From: an uncultured Anaerolineales bacterium
GTDB taxonomy: Bacteria > Chloroflexota > Anaerolineae > UBA4142
NCBI GenBank assembly: GCA_903825565.1
Contig: CAIKBD010000494.1
Span: 1 to 39,172 of the forward strand
DNA length: 39,172 nucleotides
Direction of reading: 5' to 3'
Below, in pieces: positions 30,551 to 39,172 of the stretch. A program made the translations under genes and the position numbers. Below the pieces are notes generated by a model. It was not told the origin of the DNA. It worked only from the letters and a program-made list of their open reading frames with translations, and did not search any database. How positions within the stretch are numbered: position 1 is the stretch's first letter; every line of letters starts with the position of its first letter.

Positions 30551-32716
30551 ATGAAAACACGCATTTTCGTTTTGGGGTTGCTCATGATCCTAGCAATCAT
30601 TGCGGTTGCATGCGCACCTACCCCGGAACCGACCAAGCCACCAGCCCCGACTCAGGCGCCCGCGCCGAAACCCACGGACGCGCCCAAGCCAACTGCCGCG
30701 CCGAAACCCACGGATGCGCCCAAGCCGACTGCCGCGCCTGCGCCGGCGGGTCCTTCGCAAGCCATGCTGGACGCGGCGAAGAAGGAAGGACAGGTTATCA
30801 GTTACGGTATGTCGGATGATTGGGTTAATCTCGAAAACATCTGGAAAGCCGTCGAGAAAAAATATAGCGTCAAGCACACCGACACGGACATGACGAGCGC
30901 GGAACAGATCACCAAACTCCTTGCCGAAAAGAACGCGCCGGTGATGGACGTGGCGGACATCGGCTATGATTTCTTGGGCAAACTGCTTGAGAACAATCTG
31001 GCGATGCCGTACAAGAACGCGAACTGGGACAAGATTCCCACCGAATTCAAAGACGCCGACGGCAAGTGGGCGGTCGCGTACTGGGGCGCGATCAGTTTTC
31101 TCGTCAATACCGACATCGTGAAGAATCCGCCCCAAACGTGGAATGACTTGCTCAAGCCCGAATACAAAGATAAAGTGTGCAGTCGCGATCCGGCGGTCTC
31201 GACGTACGCAACGGGATCGGTGTTGGCTGCCGCGTACGCGAATGGCGGCGGTGAGGACAATGTCAAACCCGGTCTCGACTGGTTCAAGCAATTGCGCGAC
31301 AGCGGTAACCTGCGCGCGGGTGTCGTGCTGAACGTCGCCGCCGTGCAAAAGGGCGAATGTCCAATCTCGCTCGTGTACGATTTCGACGGATTCGCCAAGC
31401 GCGACGCGACCAAACTGCCGTTGCAAGTCATCATTCCGAAAGATGCTACCGTCGGTATGTTGTTCGCTGAGTACATCAACGCCGTCGCGCCGCATCCGAA
31501 CGCTGCCAAACTAACCCAGGATTTCCTCTTCTCGGATGAAGGTCAGATCATGTTCGCGCAAGGATATGCGCATCCTGGGCGCAAAGACGTGAAACTGCCG
31601 GACGACGTCGCGAAAAAGATGTTGCCCGAAAGTGCATACGGCAAGTTGTACTTCCCCAAGAGTCTGAACAGTTTCTCGAAAGCGATCAACGACATCGTGA
31701 GTGGCTGGAACACGATCAAGGGTGCCGCTGCACCAGCGCCGGCAATTCCGCAAGCGTTGATTGATGCCGCCAAGAAAGAAGGTACAATCACCTCCTACGG
31801 CTTGGCGGATACTTGGGTCAACTATGCCGGAATGTGGAAATTGATGGATTCCAAGTATGGCATCAAGCACAAAGATACCGATATGTCGTCGGGCGAGATC
31901 ATCGCCGCACTCAAAGCCGAAAAGAACGCGCCGGTCGCCGATGTGACGGATCTTGGTTTCAACTTCGCGCAGACGGTGTTGGATAACGATCTCGCGCAAC
32001 CGTACAAGAATGCATTCTGGGCGGACATTCCCGACTATGCCAAGGACAAGGATGGCAAGTGGGCAGCCGCGTACTGGGGCGCCATCGCGTTCACGGTGAA
32101 CAAGGACAAGGTCAAGAACGTTCCGCAAAAGTGGGATGACTTGCTCAAGCCCGAGTACAAAGACACCATTTGCATGAAAGACCCGCGCTCGTCCGCCACA
32201 GCAAACATGGTGGTGCTTGCCGCCGCAGTCGCCAAGGGCGGTGACGAAAAGAATACCAAGCCGGGCGTTGACTATTTCAAGCAATTGAAAGCGGCGGGCG
32301 CACTTCGTCCCATCACCCCAAGCACCTCTAACATCCAAAAGGGCGAATGTCCGATTTCACTGTCTTGGGATTTTGACGGTCTGGGCTGGAAGCGCGATCT
32401 GAAGATGAACCTTGATGTTGTGATTCCGCAAGATGGCTCGGTGGCAGGACTCTACATCCAGTTCATTGCCAAGAACGCGCCACATGCCAATGCCGCAAAG
32501 CTGTTGACTGAGCTCGAATTCTCGGACGAAGGACAAATCAACTACGCGAACGGATTCGTGCATCCAATTCGGTCAACCGTCAAGATTCCCGATGCGGTCA
32601 AGAGTCAATTCCCGCCGGATGATGCATACAAAGCCGTGAAATTCCCCAAGGATTTTGTTGCACTCGACGCCGCAGCGAAAGCAATCTCGGACGGCTGGGC
32701 GCAACTGGTCCAGTAG
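30551..32716 (+). CDS. Substrate-binding lipoprotein with two tandem binding domains
   Basis: This is a 721-residue lipoprotein. The signal peptide has lipobox I-A-V-A-C with C21, and the mature protein starts with a Pro/Ala/Lys/Thr linker to about 67 that is itself a tandem repeat (KPTDAPKPTAAP twice). Two homologous binding modules of the ferric/AfuA/PotD-like class follow (about 69-395 and 398-721). They share AAKKEG-ISYG, WVN, KYxxKHxDTDM, EKNAPVxDV, GKWAxAYWGAI, WDDLLKPEYKD and QKGECPISL. Single-domain length would be about 350. It presumably feeds the permease pair encoded just upstream. AfuA-type proteins can bind sugar phosphates, which would suit the pathway; that link is inference. 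Confidence 0.92.
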   Translation: MKTRIFVLGLLMILAIIAVACAPTPEPTKPPAPTQAPAPKPTDAPKPTAAPKPTDAPKPTAAPAPAGPSQAMLDAAKKEGQVISYGMSDDWVNLENIWKAVEKKYSVKHTDTDMTSAEQITKLLAEKNAPVMDVADIGYDFLGKLLENNLAMPYKNANWDKIPTEFKDADGKWAVAYWGAISFLVNTDIVKNPPQTWNDLLKPEYKDKVCSRDPAVSTYATGSVLAAAYANGGGEDNVKPGLDWFKQLRDSGNLRAGVVLNVAAVQKGECPISLVYDFDGFAKRDATKLPLQVIIPKDATVGMLFAEYINAVAPHPNAAKLTQDFLFSDEGQIMFAQGYAHPGRKDVKLPDDVAKKMLPESAYGKLYFPKSLNSFSKAINDIVSGWNTIKGAAAPAPAIPQALIDAAKKEGTITSYGLADTWVNYAGMWKLMDSKYGIKHKDTDMSSGEIIAALKAEKNAPVADVTDLGFNFAQTVLDNDLAQPYKNAFWADIPDYAKDKDGKWAAAYWGAIAFTVNKDKVKNVPQKWDDLLKPEYKDTICMKDPRSSATANMVVLAAAVAKGGDEKNTKPGVDYFKQLKAAGALRPITPSTSNIQKGECPISLSWDFDGLGWKRDLKMNLDVVIPQDGSVAGLYIQFIAKNAPHANAAKLLTELEFSDEGQINYANGFVHPIRSTVKIPDAVKSQFPPDDAYKAVKFPKDFVALDAAAKAISDGWAQLVQ

Positions 32717-32965
32717 ATAAATAATCGAATCAATGCTCGACAAAAATGCCGAATCAAATTGACTTGGTTCGGCATTTTTATGTGCGTTCAGACTGGATGT
32801 TGACTTGTTGCAAATAACCGATTGCCCAAGCAAACCGATTTCACCGAGGAGTCCAATCCACGTAGACGCTGAAACCTGTTCAATGTAGCGTTGGCTTTGC
32901 AAGAATGTCAACCGCTTGCTTCCGCTCAACATCATCCTCCAAGCAAGCCGCCGAGACAGTTTCAT
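32573..32965 (-). CDS. Uncertain small ORF with good ribosome site
   Basis: An ATG at 32963-32965 on the minus strand is preceded by GGAGG seven bases upstream and a plausible promoter (TTGTCA, 16 bases, TAAGAT) just before. The 130-residue product (MKLSRRLAWRMMLSGSKRL...) resembles no family I know. Its second half reads through the terminator and antisense into the binding-protein gene, so at most the first 60 or so residues could be original. Probably a decayed or truncated gene. Confidence 0.25.
   Translation of the reverse strand: MKLSRRLAWRMMLSGSKRLTFLQSQRYIEQVSASTWIGLLGEIGLLGQSVICNKSTSSLNAHKNAEPSQFDSAFLSSIDSIIYLLDQLRPAVRDCFRCGVECNKILGEFHGFVCIIRRELTLDRIGNLDG
32742..32779 (+). terminator. 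Strong intrinsic terminator
   Basis: Arms AAAAATGCCGAA (32742-32753) and TTCGGCATTTTT (32768-32779) with a 14-base loop follow the binding-protein stop by 25 bases. The AT ends provide a T-tract on both strands, so it may work bidirectionally. Confidence 0.88.
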
Positions 32966-33090
32966 TTTAAAACCTCCATTTCGATCTTATGAAAGAATTT
33001 CCGTATGACAACTCGAAAATTGAGTGCATGCCCATGCCATTGGGCGGGTTTACTCTTGGTCAAGTGGCTAGGTACGGAATTTTCCAGCAT

Positions 33091-33119
33091 TTGACAAACC
33101 ATTCTTCTCCATCTATCAT
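33091..33119 (+). promoter_or_regulatory. Promoter of the LuxR/MalT-type regulator
   Basis: TTGACA (33091-33096), a 17-base spacer and TATCAT (33114-33119) form a near-consensus promoter only 17 bases before the start codon. The transcript would have a very short leader without a clear Shine-Dalgarno. Confidence 0.65.
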
Positions 33120-33136
33120 CGCGTCATCAGATACTT

Positions 33137-35779
33137 ATGCCTGACCAACTCCTCGCCACCAAATTTTATATTCCATCAGCACGCGCCAATATCGTCAATC
33201 GTTCGCAACTCATCGAGCGATTGAATGATGGTGTGCAACACGGTCATCGCTTGACGCTTGTGTCTGCGCCCGCAGGATTTGGCAAGACCACGCTCGTTGC
33301 CAGTTGGCTCAACACCTCGGCGCCGATTGAGCATTTCAAAAAATGCTGGCTCGCGCTCGATGCAAACGATAACACGCCCTCTGCATTTGCCGCGTATTTT
33401 GTTTCTGCGCTTCAAACGATGCATCCGCAAATTGGCGGCGTCGCGCGCGCGGTAATCGAATCGGCGCAAGCGTCGCCGCTTGAAACGATTTTCGGCTCGC
33501 TCGTCAACGACCTTGCCGCATTGAACGAACAAATTATTTTCGTCATCGACGATTATCACACTATCACCAATCCCGATATTCACCGCGCGCTCGATTTTTT
33601 CATCGACCATCTGCCGCCCAATTTTCATTTGGTGATGACGACGCGTCAAGACCCGCCGCTGGCATTGTCCCGTTTGCGCGTGCGCGGACAACTCACCGAG
33701 ATCCGCGCCGCGCATTTGCAATTTTCGCAAATCGAGTCCGACGAATTTTTGAATCGCTTGATGGTGCTGGGTTTGAACAACGCCGATGTGGTGGCATTAT
33801 CGGAACGCACCGAAGGTTGGATTGCTGGGTTGCGCCTCGCCGCACTCGCGCTCGAAAACGAAAACGACAAGCACGAATTCATCAACGCGTTCACAGCGAG
33901 CAATCGTTTCTTGACCGATTATTTGCTCGACGAAGTATTGTCGCGCCAAGAACCGCAACTGTACGAATTCCTTTTACGCACCTCAATTTTGCACCGATTT
34001 TCTGCGTCAATGTGCAATAGCGTTGTCGGCGAAAACATCGGCGCGCCAATGTTGCGGCGACTCGAACAATCGAATTTGTTCCTCGTGTCGCTCGACCGCG
34101 AGCAACAGTGGTTTCGCTATCATCACTTGTTCGCGCAATTTTTGCAGATGCGATTGAAAGAATCAGAACCGCATCTCATCCCGACGCTGTATCAACGCGC
34201 GATAGATTGGTGCGTCGCGCAAGGGTTGGAACGCGAAGCATTGGCGTACGCGTTGGAATCGCACGATAATGCGCGCGCGGCTGAACTGGTCGAAAAATTA
34301 TCGCCCCATGTTTTGAGCACCGCGGGCGCATCCCAGGTTCTCGAATGGATGCAAGCTCTACCTGAAGCGTGGATTAAACAACGTCCGTATTTGTGTTTGC
34401 ATTATGCGTGGGCATTGTCGTTCGTCGCACAAATGACGCAAGCCGACGAATATCTCGCACTTGCCGAAACCTTGTCTGCTACAGAATCGAATGAACAAGC
34501 CAGGACAATCATCCTGGGTTATATCGCCGCGCATCGCGCCTATCTCGATTTTTTTCGCGGCGCGTATCAACACACTATCGAGAATGCACAATTCGCACTC
34601 GAACATATTCCGCGAAACGATGATGTGATTCGCGCGCGGACACTGACGTTGTTGGCACACGGCTTGCGTTATGCGGGCGATTTCGCCGCCGCAATTGACG
34701 CGCACGAACGCGCCGCGAGTGTGAGCGAAAAGACAGGCAACCTGTACACCGCAACATTCAACCTGGGTGGCTGGCAGGAATTGTATCGCGAGCGCGGACA
34801 GTTACGCCAAGCGATGGCGATATGCGAGCGCACCTTGGATTTTGTGCGGCGACGTGTTGGACGCACCGATATGCCTTTTTGCGGTTTCACTTTTTTCGAG
34901 ATGGGCGTTATCGAACGCGAATGGAATCATCTCGACCGCGCGCGCGAATACAGCGAGCAAGGTGAAAAACTCTGCCGCGAATGGCGTCAAGGTGATGCGC
35001 TCGCCATTGGTTTGATGGGCGCGGCATTTGTATATCAAGACCTGGGCGAGTCTGCCTTGGCGCAACAAGCGATGGAAGAGGTCAAGCAAATCATCGGCAC
35101 TATGTTTTCGGCGTGGGGCGCGGAAATGGCGAATGCATTCATCGCGCAACTCGATGTGGCGCGTGGCGATGTGGCATCGGCAAGTCGTTGGTTGCAAACG
35201 TGCGGGCTGTCCATTCACGACGAGATTCCATTCATTCGCCAGGATGACTATCAAGCATTTGCCCAGGTTCTAACGGTACAAGAAAAATTTGCGGATGCGT
35301 TGGTGGTGTGGGACAAGTTGTATCAACTGCTCAAATCGTCGGGACGCATCGGACGCTTGTTCCAAGTGGCATTGTGGCGCGCGCGCGCGTTGGCAGGCGC
35401 AGGTCGTCGCGCCGAAGCGCTTGATGCGTTGAAGGAAATGCTCGCGTTCGGTGAATCGGAAAATTTCGTGCGGTCATTCTTGAACCCAGGTCCAGTCATT
35501 GCCGATTTGTTGCGCGAACTGCCCGCAAGTGATTATCGCAATCGTTTGCTTGAAGCGTTTCCCAAATCGCCCTCGGCAAATCTAATCGAATCGCTCAGCG
35601 AACGCGAGTTGGAAATTTTGCGTTTGATTCAAGCAGGGTATTCCAATCAAGCGATTGCGGACAAGTTGGTCATTACGCTCAACACGGTCAAGAAACACAC
35701 GAGCAACCTCTTTGGCAAGCTCGGCGTCACGAGCCGCACGTTGGCGTTGGCGCGCGCGCACGAACTGGGTCTCCTCTAG
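33137..35779 (+). CDS. LuxR-family ATP-dependent regulator (MalT/LAL type)
   Basis: The 880-residue regulator has an N-terminal NTPase with Walker A APAGFGKTT (44-52) and FVIDDYHTI (Walker B) with TTRQDPPLALSRLR, a long TPR-like helical sensor region (about 350-800) and a C-terminal LuxR HTH (LSERELEILRLIQAGYSNQAIADKLVITLNTVKKHTSNLFGKLGV). This is the MalT-like STAND regulator architecture common in Chloroflexota and actinobacteria. The ligand is unknown. It stands alone between a terminator and a different gene group, so its targets may be the downstream flavodoxin cluster or elsewhere. Confidence 0.93.
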   Translation: MPDQLLATKFYIPSARANIVNRSQLIERLNDGVQHGHRLTLVSAPAGFGKTTLVASWLNTSAPIEHFKKCWLALDANDNTPSAFAAYFVSALQTMHPQIGGVARAVIESAQASPLETIFGSLVNDLAALNEQIIFVIDDYHTITNPDIHRALDFFIDHLPPNFHLVMTTRQDPPLALSRLRVRGQLTEIRAAHLQFSQIESDEFLNRLMVLGLNNADVVALSERTEGWIAGLRLAALALENENDKHEFINAFTASNRFLTDYLLDEVLSRQEPQLYEFLLRTSILHRFSASMCNSVVGENIGAPMLRRLEQSNLFLVSLDREQQWFRYHHLFAQFLQMRLKESEPHLIPTLYQRAIDWCVAQGLEREALAYALESHDNARAAELVEKLSPHVLSTAGASQVLEWMQALPEAWIKQRPYLCLHYAWALSFVAQMTQADEYLALAETLSATESNEQARTIILGYIAAHRAYLDFFRGAYQHTIENAQFALEHIPRNDDVIRARTLTLLAHGLRYAGDFAAAIDAHERAASVSEKTGNLYTATFNLGGWQELYRERGQLRQAMAICERTLDFVRRRVGRTDMPFCGFTFFEMGVIEREWNHLDRAREYSEQGEKLCREWRQGDALAIGLMGAAFVYQDLGESALAQQAMEEVKQIIGTMFSAWGAEMANAFIAQLDVARGDVASASRWLQTCGLSIHDEIPFIRQDDYQAFAQVLTVQEKFADALVVWDKLYQLLKSSGRIGRLFQVALWRARALAGAGRRAEALDALKEMLAFGESENFVRSFLNPGPVIADLLRELPASDYRNRLLEAFPKSPSANLIESLSERELEILRLIQAGYSNQAIADKLVITLNTVKKHTSNLFGKLGVTSRTLALARAHELGLL

Positions 35780-36006
35780 CGATACTACTTTCGAGTAATC
35801 GTTTCCCCTTTTTGTTTTTCCCAAGATTACACTTTTACGTCCTGACAAACCCGCGTGTGAATGTTACACTGCGGGCGTAATTTAATTTATAGATTATTCA
35901 TTCGGCTGTGCCGCACTAGCAGGCGAATGAAAATTTCACCGCAGAGGACGCAAAGAGCGCAGAGTTTTAATTTTTCTGTGTAATCTGTGGTTATTTTAAA
36001 GAGGTA
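35780..36006. promoter_or_regulatory. Intergenic region with possible promoter and 9-bp repeats
   Basis: No gene is seen. CTGACA (35842-35847), 17 bases and TACACT (35865-35870) make a moderate promoter for the flavodoxin group. A hairpin TTCATTCG/CGAATGAA lies around 35898-35932, and CCGCAGAGG, ACGCAAAGA and GCGCAGAG form a 9-bp period near 35940, a dispersed repeat type common in bacteria. Confidence 0.5.
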
Positions 36007-36663
36007 ATGATGCCCAAATTAACTCGCAGAGATTTTTTGAAACTGGTAGGCGCAGGCATCGGCGGGATAGTGCTCGCGTGTAGTGGACTCACGTTCGTTG
36101 CGACGCGTGAGCCAGACATCGCAATGCCGCAAAACACATTTGGAGGAAATACGAAAATGGCAAGCAAGGTTCTCGTCGCGTATGTGACCAAATCGGGTTC
36201 GACCGTGCAAGTCGCCGAAACAATCGGCAAAAGTTTAGCGGACAAGGGCGCAATAGTGGATGTGCGTCCCATCAAAGCGATTACGAATCTTGATGGATAC
36301 CAAGCCGTCGTTGTCGGCAGTGGCGTGCGCATCGGCAAGTGGTTGCCCGAAGCGGTCGAGTTTGTCAAAAAGAATCAAGCGAAATTAAATCAAGTGCCGA
36401 CGGCATTTTTCACCGTGCATTTGCTCAACCTCGATGAGAGCGAAGCGAGCAAGCAAGGTCGGCAATTGTACGCGGCGGACGCACGGCAGAGTGTCAATCC
36501 CAGGATTGAAGGTTTCTTTGCGGGAAAAATGGAATACGCCAAACTTTCCTGGCTCGAACGCTGGATGGCGCAAACGATGAAAGCGCAGGAGCAAGATTTG
36601 CGCGATTGGAACAAGATTGGCGCGTGGGCGCAATCGCTCGTGCCCAGTGTCGTGCAAGTGTAA
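36007..36663 (+). CDS. TAT-signal flavodoxin-domain protein
   Basis: The 218-residue protein has a twin-arginine-like signal (LTRRDFLKLVGAGIGGIVLACSG) and then a flavodoxin fold: VLVAYVTKSGSTVQVAETIGKSLADKG with the FMN phosphate loop, and AVVVGSGVRIGKWLPEAVEFV. The C-terminal part resembles the HemG/menaquinone-dependent protoporphyrinogen-oxidase flavodoxin group. An export signal on such a flavoprotein is unusual. The Ala-Cys in the signal could make it a lipoprotein anchored outside the membrane. GAGGT precedes the ATG; a second ATG is the next codon. Confidence 0.8.
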   Translation: MMPKLTRRDFLKLVGAGIGGIVLACSGLTFVATREPDIAMPQNTFGGNTKMASKVLVAYVTKSGSTVQVAETIGKSLADKGAIVDVRPIKAITNLDGYQAVVVGSGVRIGKWLPEAVEFVKKNQAKLNQVPTAFFTVHLLNLDESEASKQGRQLYAADARQSVNPRIEGFFAGKMEYAKLSWLERWMAQTMKAQEQDLRDWNKIGAWAQSLVPSVVQV

Positions 36664-36684
36664 TCACACTGAAAGGATGCTCTG

Positions 36685-37569
36685 ATGAAAGTCTCAACCA
36701 CTTTGATAGTGCTGGCGTGGGTAATTGTTTTGCTTGCCGCGCTCGCCGCAGGAGTCGGTGTGTTTTGGAATGATGCAGGCAAGCCGTTCGCGTTCACAAC
36801 CATTCACGGCGAAACGGTGCAACTTGCTGGACGCGGATTGTATCGTTACGATTCGACCTTGATTGCCGAAGGATTTCGAGACCAGGACATTTACATTCTC
36901 GCCGTTGGAATTCCATTGTTGATTCTCAGCGCCGTTCTCTATCGGCGTGGCTCGTTGCGTGGTGGATTGTTGTTGACGGGCTCACTGCTCTACTTTTTCT
37001 ACAACTATTTCTCGATGACATTCGGCGCGGCGTACAATAATCTCTTGCTCGTTTACATTGTGTTGATGGCGGCGAGTTTGTTCGGACTGATTTATGCGCT
37101 CACCTTGTTTGATGCGCGCGCATTCCCCAAACATTTTTCCGAACGATTGCCGCGCCGAGCAATTGCGATTTTCCTGATTTTCATCGGCGTCGCTTTTCTC
37201 ATTATTTGGGGCGGCTTGGATTTGATACCGACGACGCTCGCGGGCAAATTGCCTGCAACGCTGGGACATTACACGACAGTCATCACGTTTGGCATTGACC
37301 TGGGAATTCTCGCACCCGCGATGCTGATTAGCGGCATCTTACTTTTGCGTCGTGAATCGGTGGGTTATCTTTTCGCAACTGTCTTGCTCATCTTTACGCT
37401 GGTACTCAATCTCCAACTAGCGTTGATGGGCGTGATGCAATACCTGGCTGGCTTGATGAGCATCGGTCAATTTATCGGAATGAGCGTCTCGTTCGATTTG
37501 ATTGCGCTCATCGCGCTTGGGTTTACGATTGCGCTATTCCGCAATTTTTCGGAAACAGTAATTGCATAG
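36685..37569 (+). CDS. Polytopic membrane protein of unknown function
   Basis: The 294-residue protein has about eight hydrophobic segments (for example 6-28, 70-86, 93-110, 116-140, 158-176, 195-220, 230-256, 262-285) and an extracytoplasmic stretch near 30-65 (HGETVQLAGRGLYRYDS). I do not recognise a catalytic motif. It lies 21 bases after the flavodoxin gene and 15 before the next, so the group is likely one transcript. Confidence 0.85.
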   Translation: MKVSTTLIVLAWVIVLLAALAAGVGVFWNDAGKPFAFTTIHGETVQLAGRGLYRYDSTLIAEGFRDQDIYILAVGIPLLILSAVLYRRGSLRGGLLLTGSLLYFFYNYFSMTFGAAYNNLLLVYIVLMAASLFGLIYALTLFDARAFPKHFSERLPRRAIAIFLIFIGVAFLIIWGGLDLIPTTLAGKLPATLGHYTTVITFGIDLGILAPAMLISGILLLRRESVGYLFATVLLIFTLVLNLQLALMGVMQYLAGLMSIGQFIGMSVSFDLIALIALGFTIALFRNFSETVIA

Positions 37570-37584
37570 AATTGGAGAAATTCA

Positions 37585-38424
37585 ATGAACACTTGGAGGA
37601 ATCGAATGTTACAAATCTTGTTGATTGTTGTCGGTATCATCGCCACACTTGTATTTATCGGTTGGCTGGGTTTGCAAATTCAACCCAGTTCGTTTCCGAC
37701 GTTTGAGCAACGCTCACCCGAACTTAAAACTATTCCGTTGCCCAAAGGTTTGCCCGCACCCGTCGAGCGATACTATCGCGTCGTCTACGGCGAAAACATC
37801 CCTGCCATTACTTCGGTTGTCATCACGGGACGCGCGATGATGCGCCCCGTTGGACCAATAACGTTTCCCGCGCGCTTGCGTTTTACGCACATCGCGGGAC
37901 AAGCGTATCGCCACTATATCGAATTGACCTGGTTTGGCTTGCCTATCATCAAAGCGAACGAACGCTACATTGATGACAAGGGATTTATGGACATTCAGTT
38001 CATTGGCACAGATGAAGGCGAGAAAATTGACCAAGCCGCGAACCTTGCATTGTGGTGTGAATCCAGCAAGTTTCCCGCAATTTATCTCACCGACCCGCGC
38101 GTGCATTGGGAACCTGTAGACGATTCGACCGCGATTCTGGTTGTGCCGTTCAATCAAACCCAGGAACACATCGTCGTGCGCTTTGACGCGAAAACAGGAC
38201 TCATAACGTGGCTAGAATCAATGCGTTATCACGATTCCAAAAGCACATCGAAAGTGTTGTGGCTCAATCACGCGCTCGACCCAGAGATTCGCGATGGCAA
38301 ACCCGTGGAGCAACAAGGCGCGGTGATTTGGATGGACGATGGTATGCCGTGGTTTATTCTGACGGTCGAGGACACGGTCTTTAATGTGGACGTGCAAGAG
38401 TATATTCGCAAAACAGGATTGTGA
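37585..38424 (+). CDS. Membrane-anchored DUF6544-like protein
   Basis: The 279-residue protein has an N-terminal membrane anchor (MLQILLIVVGIIATLVFIGWLGL). A soluble domain follows with LPAPVERYYRVVYGENIPAITSVVITGRAMMRP, ARLRFTHIAGQAYRHYIELTWFGLPIIKANERYIDDKG and a C-terminal FDAKTGLITWLESMRY. This layout matches the DUF6544 family as I remember it; the function is unknown. Start may be ATG 37585, or ATG 37606 at the M of MLQIL. Confidence 0.75.
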   Translation: MNTWRNRMLQILLIVVGIIATLVFIGWLGLQIQPSSFPTFEQRSPELKTIPLPKGLPAPVERYYRVVYGENIPAITSVVITGRAMMRPVGPITFPARLRFTHIAGQAYRHYIELTWFGLPIIKANERYIDDKGFMDIQFIGTDEGEKIDQAANLALWCESSKFPAIYLTDPRVHWEPVDDSTAILVVPFNQTQEHIVVRFDAKTGLITWLESMRYHDSKSTSKVLWLNHALDPEIRDGKPVEQQGAVIWMDDGMPWFILTVEDTVFNVDVQEYIRKTGL

Positions 38425-38425
38425 G

Positions 38426-38632
38426 ATGCAGTACGAAATTTGTGTGGAAGGTCATTTGGACGAACAGTGGCAAGTGATGTTTGAAGGATTTGAAATCAAG
38501 CACACCTTCACGACCGACCATCATCCCATTACGATGCTGGTCGGTTCGCTCGCCGACCAAGCCGCGTTGTACGGCACGCTCAGCCGATTACGCGACCTGG
38601 GTGTTGCGCTCGTCAGTCTAAATCCAGTTTAG
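38426..38632 (+). CDS. Small conserved-type protein, 68 residues
   Basis: ATG 38426 follows the previous stop by one base. The product (MQYEICVEGHLDEQWQVMFEGFEI...ITMLVGSLADQAALYGTLSRLRDLGVALVSLNPV) has the pattern of small proteins often found beside membrane or stress genes in Chloroflexota: a beta-hairpin, then a DQAALYG-LRDLG helix and a final strand. Function is unknown. Confidence 0.75.
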   Translation: MQYEICVEGHLDEQWQVMFEGFEIKHTFTTDHHPITMLVGSLADQAALYGTLSRLRDLGVALVSLNPV

Positions 38633-39090
38633 CTGCAACTTGGTATCCTGCACACGTGCATAGTTTTTTTGACTTGGGCGCGACCTGATCGGCGCTGTCG
38701 CGCCTGGCTTCGCCGCAGGTGATCGTCGCGGGTTAAATGATATTCGCGCGCAAGTGTGATCACGCGGTCGTTGATGCGGTCGCGCACTTTCTGTTCGACT
38801 TGGCGATACAGCCATTTTTTGCGCCAGCGTAAGACATTCACATTTTCCTGCTGAACGCGCCGAGCAGTTTGCCAACGGACCGATTGAAACCAGTCACAAT
38901 CCTGGCATTGGTCAGCCCCAACGAGCCAATTGAGTCATGGGGGCGGCGGCACTTGCTTATTACGACGATGTAGTCCATAATTGGGTCACTAAAGTGGGTG
39001 AATTCGAATCGTTCGTGGCAGTTTTTTGTTGGACGTTTGCCCAAGCATGACCTTTGGACTCTTTACAGCGTAAGAATAAAATTGTGAGAA
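38633..39090. other. Stretch without a convincing gene
   Basis: About 460 bases hold no ORF with clear homology. A minus-strand frame (38629-38841, ending near the small gene) has a basic, helical product rich in Arg (VEQKVRDRINDRVITLAREYHLTRDD) that could be a gene remnant, but I cannot place it. A T-run near 38667 follows a CACGTGCAT palindromic stretch and might end transcription of the upstream group. Confidence 0.4.
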
Positions 39091-39093
39091 GAT

Positions 39094-39172
39094 GACTATG
39101 GACAAAATTAGTTCTGGAACAGGGCATCTCTTTTCCGATCCGAATGTCAGCGCCGCGCGCGAGTTTTTCAAA
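39094..39172 (+). CDS. Start of a gene truncated by the window edge
   Basis: From ATG 39094 (or the ATG at 39100) an open frame runs to the last base, giving MTMDKISSGTGHLFSDPNVSAAREFFK. GAGAAG lies upstream. Too short to assign. Confidence 0.4.

Noticed and set aside
38629-38841. Basic minus-strand frame as a transposase remnant
   Set aside because: It is short and Arg-rich, with no DDE or other transposase motif and no terminal inverted repeats or target duplication seen.

Overview
The window looks like a chromosomal segment of a moderately GC-rich bacterium, most likely a member of the Chloroflexota (Anaerolineae-like). That assignment is inference. It rests on a lipoprotein with a long Pro/Ala/Thr/Lys linker behind its lipobox, a MalT-like LuxR ATPase regulator, Csx14/Csx15-type CRISPR ancillary genes and dispersed heptameric tandem repeats. 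No rRNA or other taxonomic marker is present.

Region 1 (1-16557) is a complete type III-A (Csm) CRISPR system. A 10-repeat array at the left edge (2-713) is preceded, in the minus-strand direction, by one long run of genes: csx14 with an HTH domain, cas10, a Schlafen/AlbA_2-NACHT NTPase, csm2, csm3, csm4, csm5, csx1 (CARF-HEPN), can2-like (CARF-nuclease), csx15, cas6, an S23-type four-helix-bundle protein, cas1, cas2, leader, array. A P-loop/Csx3 fusion gene diverges from csx14 on the plus strand. The Csm half (4308-14340) is tightly packed, with ATGA overlaps and gaps of 2-12 nt. The accessory/adaptation half (910-4307) has blocks of heptameric repeats at nearly every junction and even inside cas6. 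The most unusual element is the NACHT NTPase gene placed between cas10 and csm2. It fits the operon as tightly as the csm genes, although its base composition looks different. The system as a whole is a cyclic-oligoadenylate (cOA) circuit: Cas10 makes the signal, Csx1 and Can2 act as effectors, and Csx14, Csx15 and Csx3 are likely ring nucleases, sponges or sensors.

Region 2 (16520-16880) holds a probable minus-strand small RNA with a good sigma-70 promoter and an intrinsic terminator. The terminator stem overlaps the end of csx3, and its U-tract sequence resembles the CRISPR repeat.

Region 3 (16920-32780) is a carbohydrate locus. A DeoR-type repressor and a GHMP sugar kinase run on the minus strand. 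Divergently, an ABC importer of the polyamine/iron/sugar-phosphate type (two permeases and an ATPase) leads into a class I aldolase, an FGGY kinase, an (alpha/alpha)6-like protein, a fucose/arabinose isomerase-type protein, a triosephosphate-isomerase-like protein, a YjbQ protein, a second permease pair and a tandemly duplicated substrate-binding lipoprotein. Together these suggest import of a sugar or sugar derivative, isomerisation, phosphorylation and aldol cleavage to triose. The divergent promoters have near-consensus boxes, and a GTTCTGATTT inverted repeat flanks the deoR promoter.

Region 4 (33137-39172) contains a MalT/LuxR-type regulator and a four-gene group: a TAT-signal flavodoxin, a polytopic membrane protein, a membrane-anchored DUF6544-like protein and a small protein. 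A 460-base stretch without a convincing gene follows, and the start of a truncated gene lies at the right edge.
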